Below are positions 1 to 4,213 of a stretch of DNA of 5,205 nucleotides, one piece after another. A program made the translations under genes and the position numbers. The notes beneath the pieces are model-generated. The model was not told the origin of the DNA. It saw nothing but the letters and a program-made list of their open reading frames with translations, and made no database searches. The stretch is from Bacillota bacterium. GTDB taxonomy: Bacteria > Bacillota > Clostridia > Tissierellales > Peptoniphilaceae. The stretch lies in contig JAEXBU010000001.1 in the NCBI GenBank assembly GCA_023393815.1, positions 1-5,205 of the forward strand. The letters are read 5' to 3'. Numbering within the stretch: position 1 is the first letter of the stretch; every line of letters starts with the position of its first letter.

Positions 1-2
1 TC

Positions 3-8
3 TATAAT
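3..8 (+). promoter_or_regulatory. Putative -10 box (TATAAT) of the ECF S-component gene
   Basis: A perfect TATAAT lies at the window edge. It ends 20 bases before the ATG at 29, the same geometry as the selD and walR promoters here. Any -35 element or extended -10 motif lies outside the window. If used, transcription would start near position 15, immediately before the AAGGAG ribosome site at 16-21. This would leave no room for a riboswitch downstream of this promoter, although one could exist behind a more distal promoter outside the window. Confidence 0.5.
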
Positions 9-28
9 GGTTTGGAAGGAGTGATGAC

Positions 29-529
29 ATGAAGAATGTTTCCACGAAGAAGTTGACGATGATCGCCATGTTTATGGCGCTTACGACGGTGGCGACGATG
101 GTAATACAAATTCCCATCCCCGCGACGAAAGGGTATTTAAACGTGGGAGATACGCTGGTAATCGCATCGGCTTTGTTAATGGGAAAGACGGCCGGTGGCC
201 TCATAGGCGGCATCGGCTCGGCCCTGGCGGATCTCTTGTCGGGCTACGGTTACTACGCGCCCATTACCCTTGTGGTGAAGGGACTGGAAGGTTACGTGAC
301 CGGCCTCCTGCACGAAAAGACGAAGATGCCCTTTGTCCTCTCAGGCCTAATCGGCGGCGCGGTCATGGCCGTAGGGTATTTATTGGCGGAAGGGTTCATT
401 CTCTACAATTTCCCCACCGCCCTTGCGAGCTTCGTGCCGAATTTCATTCAAGGGATCGCCGGCGCTCTTTTGGCGGATATACTTTACCCCCTGTTAAGAC
501 GGGCCTTAAAAGAAGAGGGCGTAGCCTGA
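29..529 (+). CDS. ECF transporter S component (substrate-binding membrane subunit), substrate unknown
   Basis: A 166-residue, strongly hydrophobic protein with about five or six membrane segments. It resembles the energy-coupling-factor S components of the DUF1393/COG4720 type, which bind a vitamin or precursor in the membrane and use a shared EcfA-EcfA'-EcfT module for ATP-driven uptake. Visible signs are a first helix (about residues 9-28) carrying AxxxA (Ala13, Ala17), the motif S components use to dock on EcfT. There is also a loop with GYLNVGDT (35-42), then a glycine-rich helix pair (51-72) with SALADLLSGYGYYAP (64-78), and KGLEGYVTGLL (84-94), all typical of this family. The start is set by AAGGAG seven bases upstream of the ATG. 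The gene stands alone between its own -10 box and a terminator, with no ecfA or ecfT nearby, as expected for a group II S component using a module encoded elsewhere. Substrate (riboflavin, hydroxymethylpyrimidine, pyridoxine or other) cannot be read from the sequence. Family call is good, specificity open. Confidence 0.85.
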   Translation: MKNVSTKKLTMIAMFMALTTVATMVIQIPIPATKGYLNVGDTLVIASALLMGKTAGGLIGGIGSALADLLSGYGYYAPITLVVKGLEGYVTGLLHEKTKMPFVLSGLIGGAVMAVGYLLAEGFILYNFPTALASFVPNFIQGIAGALLADILYPLLRRALKEEGVA

Positions 530-542
530 AAAATTTTTCCAT

Positions 543-574
543 AAAAAAAGCCTCTCGATTGGAGAGGCTTTTTT
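543..574. terminator. Bidirectional Rho-independent terminator between convergent genes
   Basis: A perfect 7-bp GC-rich stem, GCCTCTC (550-556) and GAGAGGC (562-568), encloses the loop GATTG. It is flanked by an A run (543-549) on the left and a T run (569-574) on the right, which also pair with each other. Read on the plus strand it ends the S-component gene (stop at 527-529). Read on the minus strand it ends the selD–yedF transcript, whose last codon lies at 576-578. The symmetrical A/T tails make it functional in both directions. Confidence 0.95.
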
Positions 575-575
575 C

Positions 576-1163
576 TTAGCAGGGTTTGACGACTTTGTAT
601 TGAATCATCAGTTCCGCAATTCGATACATATTGGTGATTTCTCCCACCTGCAATTTTTCTTTCAGCTCGTATTGGCCGAGGCAAAGGCCGCAGGAAAGGA
701 CTTGCGTACCGCGCTCTTTTAAGGCTTTTAAGTCGCCGATGACCTTTTCGTTCAAAGAAGGCAGAGTTACGCCCATATTGTAGAACACTACGTATTTCGG
801 GGCGACGTCCTGTTCGGTAAGGGCGTAGATAAAGCCCTCCAACAGATTTTTGGAGAAGGTTTCGTCGCCGGTGCCCATGCGGTCCGAGGAGATGACGACG
901 ATGTATTCGCTGCTGTCTTCTTCAACCATGAGTTCGCAGGTACCTTGTGCGGTTTTTTTCAAGTAGACTTCGTAGTCGGTTTTGGAAAGGGCTTTTACCT
1001 CCGCCGTAAAGCCCAACTGTTTGCCCATTTTGGTTAGGTTTTCCGTGGCGATTTCGTTGTCCACTTTCACGAGGACTTCGTCCAAGTTTTCTTCTCGAAT
1101 GGCCTTTTTCGTTAAAATTACCGGTCTCGGACAAGCGAGACCCATAGCGTCGATTGTTTTCAT
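576..1163 (-). CDS. yedF: Selenium metabolism protein YedF, long form (TusA-like + DsrE-like domains)
   Basis: A 195-residue soluble protein with two parts. Residues 1-70 form a TusA/SirA-like domain with the hallmark MGLACPRPVILTKKA (7-21), where Cys11 in the CPxP motif is the expected sulfur or selenium carrier. Residues about 85-195 form a DsrE-like domain with MGTGDETFSKNLLEGF (96-111) and a Cys-rich turn SCGLCLG (157-163; Cys158 and Cys161), followed by VGEITNMYRI (173-182). The long architecture and the closing motif match the family annotated as selenium metabolism protein YedF, which co-occurs with selD. Its chemistry is not established; a role delivering or buffering reactive selenium for SelD is inferred from the domains and neighbourhood. 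The start has a good ribosome site, GAGGTGAT, that overlaps the selD stop, with four bases between the two genes, so translation is probably coupled. The chain ends in Lys-Pro-Cys, leaving Cys195 as the last residue, an extra possible thiol. A terminator follows directly. Confidence 0.92.
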   Translation of the reverse strand: MKTIDAMGLACPRPVILTKKAIREENLDEVLVKVDNEIATENLTKMGKQLGFTAEVKALSKTDYEVYLKKTAQGTCELMVEEDSSEYIVVISSDRMGTGDETFSKNLLEGFIYALTEQDVAPKYVVFYNMGVTLPSLNEKVIGDLKALKERGTQVLSCGLCLGQYELKEKLQVGEITNMYRIAELMIQYKVVKPC

Positions 1164-1174
1164 CTGATCACCTC
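1164..1174 (-). promoter_or_regulatory. yedF ribosome-binding site overlapping the selD stop codon
   Basis: On the minus strand the bases read GAGGTGATCAG before the yedF ATG. The TGA inside GAGGTGAT is the stop codon of selD (1168-1170). A ribosome ending on selD therefore sits on the yedF initiation site, a typical translational coupling arrangement that would tie YedF output to SelD output. Confidence 0.85.
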
Positions 1175-2175
1175 ACGTAAACTTTTTTGTCACCTTCGTC
1201 GATTATTTCCCCGATACAGGCTACGTCGATTCCGGCGGATTTCATTTCTTCCATCATTTTTTCTCCGTCCCCTCCGTCGACCGAGATCAATAGGCCGCCG
1301 GAGGTTTGGGGATCGAAGAGAACTTCTTCCAGGGCGAAGTCGTCGATTTCAAAGGCGACCTTGTTTCCGTAGGCGTTTCGGTTCCGTTGACCGCCGGCGG
1401 TAAAGAGGAAGTTTTCCGCCGCTTCCTTGGCGCCGGGGAGAATGTTCAGCTGATCCGAAAGTACGACGGCACTTGCGCCTTCGGCCATTTCACACAGGTG
1501 GCCTAAGAGGCCGAAACCCGTGACGTCGGTTAGGGCGTGCACGCGGTATTTTTTGAGAATGGCGTAGGCGTCTTTGTTGAGGCGGCACATGGATTCCACG
1601 GCCCGGTTATAATCCGCTTCGCGCACTTCGTCCACCTGGTAGCCGCTCATTAACAAAGACACGCCTAAGGGCTTGGTCAAGTACAGGGCGTCGCTCACCT
1701 CGGGCGTGTTGTTTCGAAGGACGTCGGATAGCTTTAACTTGCCGATGACGCTGAGGCCGTATTTAATCTTCGGGTCGTGAATGGAGTGGCCGCCGGTTAA
1801 CGTGGCGCCCGCTTCTGCGCATACTTCGGCGCCCCCTTGAAGGATGGCGTCCAAGACGGCCATATCTTCCTCTTCGGGAAAGGCCACAATATTCATGGCG
1901 CTTACCGGCTCGGCGCCCATGGCGTACAGATCCGAAAGGGCGTTGGCGGCGGCGATTTTTCCGAAGGCGTAGGCGTCTTCCACCATGGGCGGAAAGAAGT
2001 CCAAGGACGTCACCACGGCCAGATCCTCTGCGATTTGAATCACGGCTCCGTCTTCGTTGCCTTCAAAGCCCGCGAGAATATCGTCCCTTTTATAAATGGG
2101 TAATTTCTTTAAAATTTGAGTCAGGTCGCCGGCGCCGATCTTGGCGTTGCAACCTCCGCAAACGTCTAAATGCAT
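1168..2175 (-). CDS. selD: Selenide, water dikinase (selenophosphate synthetase), Cys-type
   Basis: A 335-residue enzyme that converts selenide and ATP to selenophosphate, AMP and phosphate. Selenophosphate is the selenium donor for selenocysteine and 2-selenouridine. It belongs to the PurM-like superfamily. The N-terminal motif CGGCNAKIG (6-14) holds the catalytic pair Cys9 and Lys12, corresponding to E. coli Cys17 and Lys20. The catalytic residue is encoded by TGC, so this is not a selenoprotein. Metal/ATP aspartates are seen at Asp42 (EDGAV), Asp59 (LDFFPP), Asp82 (NALSDLYAMG) and Asp217 (LTDVTGFGLLGH), matching E. coli Asp51, Asp68, Asp91 and Asp227. LTGGHSI (126-132) and LFDPQTSGGLL (286-296) are further family signatures. 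The ATG at 2175 was chosen because GGAGGG lies five bases upstream and a TGnTATAAT promoter sits just before it. An in-frame ATG at 2247 would add 24 unrelated residues and lie upstream of that promoter. The gene leads the selD–yedF operon. selA, selB and selC are not in the window, so whether the cell makes selenoproteins or only selenouridine cannot be told here. Confidence 0.97.
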   Translation of the reverse strand: MHLDVCGGCNAKIGAGDLTQILKKLPIYKRDDILAGFEGNEDGAVIQIAEDLAVVTSLDFFPPMVEDAYAFGKIAAANALSDLYAMGAEPVSAMNIVAFPEEEDMAVLDAILQGGAEVCAEAGATLTGGHSIHDPKIKYGLSVIGKLKLSDVLRNNTPEVSDALYLTKPLGVSLLMSGYQVDEVREADYNRAVESMCRLNKDAYAILKKYRVHALTDVTGFGLLGHLCEMAEGASAVVLSDQLNILPGAKEAAENFLFTAGGQRNRNAYGNKVAFEIDDFALEEVLFDPQTSGGLLISVDGGDGEKMMEEMKSAGIDVACIGEIIDEGDKKVYVR

Positions 2176-2180
2176 AGCAT

Positions 2181-2186
2181 CCCTCC
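2181..2186 (-). promoter_or_regulatory. selD ribosome-binding site that fixes the start
   Basis: The minus strand reads GGAGGG, five bases before the ATG at 2175. It supports this start over the in-frame ATG at 2247, which has no comparable site. Confidence 0.85.
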
Positions 2187-2194
2187 ATAAGTGA

Positions 2195-2203
2195 ATTATA
2201 ACA
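2195..2203 (-). promoter_or_regulatory. Extended -10 promoter (TGTTATAAT) of selD–yedF
   Basis: The minus strand reads TGTTATAAT, a perfect TATAAT (2200-2195) preceded by the TGn extended -10 motif. No recognisable -35 element stands 16-18 bases upstream, where the sequence is C-rich, so recognition would rely on the extended -10. The box ends 19 bases before the selD ATG. Predicted transcription start is near 2188, giving a leader of about 13 bases that begins almost at the ribosome site. Confidence 0.75.
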
Positions 2204-2338
2204 TAGGCGAAAGAGAGGAGCGGTTCGGGGGGAATAGAATTATCCAAGAAAAAAGAATTTTAATAGAGAAAGTAAATAGATGGCCCCGTCGACGCCGTTG
2301 TGCACCGCCTGCAAACGTGCTACACTGAGGCTGTTCCC
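2204..2338. other. Gene-free gap between the ATP-grasp gene and the selD promoter
   Basis: This stretch separates two minus-strand genes. The part next to the ATP-grasp stop (about 2281-2338) is GC-rich like coding DNA. The part nearer selD (about 2240-2280) is AT-rich with runs of A and T. The ATP-grasp frame stays open for 32 codons after its TAA, until a stop at 2240-2242, but without a start codon or recognisable motif. Short palindromes occur (CGTCGACG, GTGCAC), but no GC-rich hairpin with a following T run was found on the minus strand. The ATP-grasp transcript therefore has no visible terminator and could read into selD. No tRNA-like fold was recognised. Confidence 0.6.
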
Positions 2339-3202
2339 TTAGGCTTTTTTGATCCGGCGGCGAACGAAATCCAAAATTTTTTTCGATACGTCCGTGCCCG
2401 TGGCGGCCTGAAAGGCCAGGTAGCTCATATTGGAATTGATTTCTACGAGCAGAGGGCCTTCATGGGAATCGATCAGGTCGATGCCGGAAAAGGAGAGGCC
2501 CGCCTCCTTGTGGGCGGCGAGGGCGATTGCCTTTTCTTCCCGGCTCAGCTCGACGGGTCGAGCCATGGAACCGGCGGCGATGTTGGCGCGAAAGTCCCCT
2601 TCGTTGCGCCGCTCGATAGCGCCGAGAATGGTATCGCCCACGATCAACACCCGCTTGTCCACGCCGGCGGATTCCGCGATAAATCGCTGGAAGAGAAAAT
2701 CTTCCGTCCCCATACCCTCGGCGAGGGCGCGTAGATCGTCGCGGTCCTTTGCCAAATACACCTGTTCGCCGAAAGAGCCCTTGGCGGCCTTTACCACCAT
2801 GGGGTAGCCGAAGCGGGCCTCCACCGTCTCGAGAAAAGCGTCCTGCAGGGCTTCGGTGCGGTAATGAAAGGGGGCGGGCACCGTGTCGATCATCGGGAGA
2901 TGCTCGGCTAGGGCGAGAAAGGTGGCGATTTTATCGTCGGCCAGGGCGATGGATGCGGGCGAATTAAAGACCGGACAGGTTTTCGACAAAGCCTTCGCCA
3001 AGCGCACGTCCTTGTCGAAAAACAAAATGGCATCGGGGGCGGGGTCACCCTTCACATCCCGCGCCTCGATGTGGCCGCCCTCGAGGGAAAGGATAAAGTC
3101 CGTGTGGGGCTTTGCCAACACGTCGCCGCCCTTTTCTACGAGATCCTGAACTACCCGGTGAATGGCGAAGGAAAAGTAGCCGTGATAAATAATCGTAATC
3201 AT
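2339..3202 (-). CDS. RimK-family ATP-grasp ligase (alpha-L-glutamate ligase-like), substrate unknown
   Basis: A 287-residue cytoplasmic ATP-grasp enzyme of the RimK/LysX group, which joins an amino acid, usually glutamate, to an acceptor carboxylate or peptide through an acyl phosphate. An N-terminal pre-ATP-grasp region (1-85) opens with ITIIYHG and holds a DK pair at Asp64-Lys65. The ATP-grasp fold then shows LADDKIATFLALAE (87-100), GYPMVVKAAKGSFGEQVYLA (132-151) with Lys138 and the Gly-rich loop Lys141-Gly145, FLFQRFI (169-175), DKRVLIVGD (182-190), ANIAAG (206-211), GIDLI (240-244) and the metal-binding LLVEIN (251-256; Glu254, Asn256). After this Asn most RimK proteins have a Ser-Pro-Gly stretch; here it reads SNMSYLAFQAATG, a possible specificity change. 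The ATG at 3202 is chosen because GGAGG lies four bases upstream and the protein begins exactly at the family's N-terminus; extending to an ATG at 3463 would read antisense through the chorismate mutase gene. It is divergent from that gene and upstream of selD. Acceptor and product are not predictable here. Confidence 0.88.
   Translation of the reverse strand: MITIIYHGYFSFAIHRVVQDLVEKGGDVLAKPHTDFILSLEGGHIEARDVKGDPAPDAILFFDKDVRLAKALSKTCPVFNSPASIALADDKIATFLALAEHLPMIDTVPAPFHYRTEALQDAFLETVEARFGYPMVVKAAKGSFGEQVYLAKDRDDLRALAEGMGTEDFLFQRFIAESAGVDKRVLIVGDTILGAIERRNEGDFRANIAAGSMARPVELSREEKAIALAAHKEAGLSFSGIDLIDSHEGPLLVEINSNMSYLAFQAATGTDVSKKILDFVRRRIKKA
3188..3193 (+). promoter_or_regulatory. Weak candidate -10 box for the chorismate mutase gene
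   Basis: AATAAT matches five of six -10 positions, but lacks a -35 hexamer at normal spacing and a correctly placed TG. It lies inside the first codons of the divergent ATP-grasp gene, where any promoter for the chorismate mutase gene has to be, because only 18 bases separate the two start codons. A tentative call. Confidence 0.25.
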
Positions 3203-3206
3203 GAAA

Positions 3207-3216
3207 CCTCCGGAGG
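3207..3216. promoter_or_regulatory. Palindromic Shine-Dalgarno CCTCCGGAGG shared by two divergent genes
   Basis: CCTCCGGAGG is a perfect 10-bp inverted repeat. Read on the plus strand, GGAGG (3212-3216) stands four bases before the ATG of the chorismate mutase gene at 3221. Read on the minus strand, GGAGG (3211-3207) stands four bases before the ATG of the ATP-grasp gene at 3202. Both ribosome sites are therefore built from one palindrome at identical spacing, and only 18 bases separate the two start codons. In either transcript the palindrome could in principle pair with itself within or between molecules. Confidence 0.9.
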
Positions 3217-3220
3217 AATT

Positions 3221-3469
3221 ATGTCTATAGAAAAAATACGAAGAGAAATCGACGCCGTGGACGATCAATTGGCCGTCCTCATGAAAACTCGCTTCGACCT
3301 GTCCAAAGCCATGGGCGAGGAAAAGAAAAAAATAAGACGCGCCGTCTACGACCCCGCGCGGGAGAAGGCGATCCTCCGCCGCGTGGAGGAGGCGGCCGCT
3401 CCCTACGGCGAGGAAGTGCGGGGCGTTTATGAAAAAATAATGGAATTTTCCCGACGTCTGCAACGTTAG
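3221..3469 (+). CDS. Stand-alone chorismate mutase, AroQ class
   Basis: An 82-residue, all-helical protein matching the AroQ chorismate mutase fold, a dimer that rearranges chorismate to prephenate, the branch to phenylalanine and tyrosine. Helix 1 reads IRREIDAVDDQLAVLMKTR. The active-site residues follow the spacing of the E. coli mutase domain: Arg7, Arg24, Lys35, Asp44 and Glu48 correspond to Arg11, Arg28, Lys39, Asp48 and Glu52, with Arg47 next to them. Ser77 and Gln81 in the last helix correspond to Ser84 and Gln88. All key residues are present, so an active enzyme is expected. The length is that of a mutase domain alone, with no prephenate dehydratase, dehydrogenase or DAHP synthase part. 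The ATG at 3221 is set by GGAGG four bases before it; upstream codons in this frame run antisense through the ATP-grasp gene. No other aromatic amino acid gene is in the window. It lies 60 bases before walR, which has its own promoter, and no terminator was seen between them. Confidence 0.92.
   Translation: MSIEKIRREIDAVDDQLAVLMKTRFDLSKAMGEEKKKIRRAVYDPAREKAILRRVEEAAAPYGEEVRGVYEKIMEFSRRLQR
3224..3229 (-). promoter_or_regulatory. Weak candidate -10 box for the ATP-grasp gene
   Basis: The minus strand reads TATAGA, four of six consensus positions, 21 bases before the ATP-grasp ATG. A poor -35-like TCGATT (3252-3247) stands 17 bases further upstream. It lies within the first codons of the divergent chorismate mutase gene. 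The geometry fits the other compact promoters here, but the match is weak. Confidence 0.3.
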
Positions 3470-3501
3470 ACGTTCCCCTTGATTATAACCGATTTCACCT
3501 G

Positions 3502-3510
3502 TGATATAAT
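3502..3510 (+). promoter_or_regulatory. Extended -10 promoter (TGATATAAT) of walR-walK
   Basis: TGATATAAT contains a perfect TATAAT (3505-3510) with the TGn extension. A -35-like TTGATT (3479-3484) is 20 bases upstream of the hexamer, longer than the preferred 17, so the extended -10 is probably what matters. The box ends 19 bases before the walR ATG. Predicted start is near 3517, directly before GAGGAGG (3516-3522). Confidence 0.75.
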
Positions 3511-3529
3511 CGAAAGAGGAGGCGATCCG

Positions 3530-4213
3530 ATGAAAATTTTAATTGCAGAAGACGAAGCGGCAATTGCCGAAATTATCGCATACAATTTATCCAACGAAGG
3601 CTACGAAACGGCCATGGCCAAAGACGGCGTGGACTGCATGGAAACCTTCGAGGCGTGGGCGCCGGATCTGGTTCTTTTGGACGTGATGATGCCGCGCATG
3701 GACGGCTTTGAAACCTTGCGTGAAATTCGAAAAAAGAGCCGCGTGCCCGTGATTATGCTCACGGCGAAAGACTCCGAAGGCGACCGCATTCGCGGCTTGG
3801 AACTCGGCGCCGACGATTACGTGGTCAAGCCCTTTAGTATGGGGGAATTAATCGCCCGGGTGAAGGCGAACTTCCGCAGGCAGGATTTCGAAAACGAAGG
3901 CCATTTGCCCGACGAAGTGATCGAAGAGGCGGATCTGAACATCGATCCGGTAAAGTACGAGGTGACCAAGCGGGGGAAGGTCATCGACCTTACCCTGCGC
4001 GAATTCGAGTTGTTGAAGTACCTGGCTCAGTCGCCGGGCACGGTGTTCAGTCGCGAAACCCTTCTCGAAGAAGTGTGGGGCTACGAATATTACGGCGACA
4101 TTCGCACGGTGGATGTGACCGTCCGCCGATTAAGAGAAAAGATCGAAGATGCGGGCGCGGATTTCCGCTACATTTTAACGAAGCGAGGAGTGGGCTATTA
4201 CTTTGGAGGATAA
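3530..4213 (+). CDS. walR: Response regulator WalR (VicR/YycF), OmpR family
   Basis: A 227-residue DNA-binding response regulator. In studied Bacillota WalR is phosphorylated by WalK and controls peptidoglycan hydrolase and cell-wall genes, and is often essential. The receiver domain (about 1-118) has the acidic pair Glu7-Asp8, the phospho-acceptor Asp51 in LVLLDVMMP, Thr78 in MLTAKD, and Lys100 in VVKPFS. A short acidic linker (119-135) leads to an OmpR-type winged helix (about 136-227) with LTLREFELLKYLA, VWGYEYYGDIRTVDVTVRRL (182-201) and ILTKRGVGYYF, which is the WalR-type recognition region almost word for word. The ATG at 3530 was chosen for its GAGGAGG ribosome site and alignment to the family's start. 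The residue just before Lys100 is Val99; in B. subtilis WalR this position is Thr101, reported as a PrkC phosphorylation site, so that control appears absent here. The gene has its own extended -10 promoter and overlaps walK by 11 bases. Confidence 0.96.
   Translation: MKILIAEDEAAIAEIIAYNLSNEGYETAMAKDGVDCMETFEAWAPDLVLLDVMMPRMDGFETLREIRKKSRVPVIMLTAKDSEGDRIRGLELGADDYVVKPFSMGELIARVKANFRRQDFENEGHLPDEVIEEADLNIDPVKYEVTKRGKVIDLTLREFELLKYLAQSPGTVFSRETLLEEVWGYEYYGDIRTVDVTVRRLREKIEDAGADFRYILTKRGVGYYFGG

Noticed and set aside
2140..2175. Possible in-frame TGA (selenocysteine) at the SelD catalytic position
   Set aside because: The catalytic codon is TGC, so this is a cysteine-type SelD. No SECIS-like hairpin needs to be invoked.
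2176..2247. An N-terminal extension of SelD from an ATG at 2247
   Set aside because: The extra 24 residues are not family-like, there is no ribosome site, and the extension covers the clear TGTTATAAT promoter and GGAGGG site of the shorter form.
2204..2338. Possible selC (selenocysteine tRNA) or small RNA in the gap upstream of selD
   Set aside because: No acceptor stem pairing, T-loop signature (GGTTCGA) or CCA end could be found, and only short palindromes are present.
2280..2342. A 20-codon plus-strand ORF starting ATG GCC CCG
   Set aside because: No convincing ribosome site, no recognisable sequence, and it ends inside the ATP-grasp gene in antisense.
2300..2734. A 144-codon plus-strand frame antisense to the ATP-grasp gene
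   Set aside because: No ribosome site or motif. The opposite strand has a full conserved ligase, and such antisense frames are common in GC-rich codon usage.
3203..3463. An N-terminal extension of the ATP-grasp protein from an ATG at 3463
   Set aside because: It is the antisense reading of the chorismate mutase gene. The start at 3202 has an ideal ribosome site and matches the family's N-terminus.
3462..3474. Inverted repeat AACGT-TAG-ACGTT around the chorismate mutase stop
   Set aside because: The stem is only five weak pairs with a 3-base loop and no T run, too weak for a terminator and likely chance.
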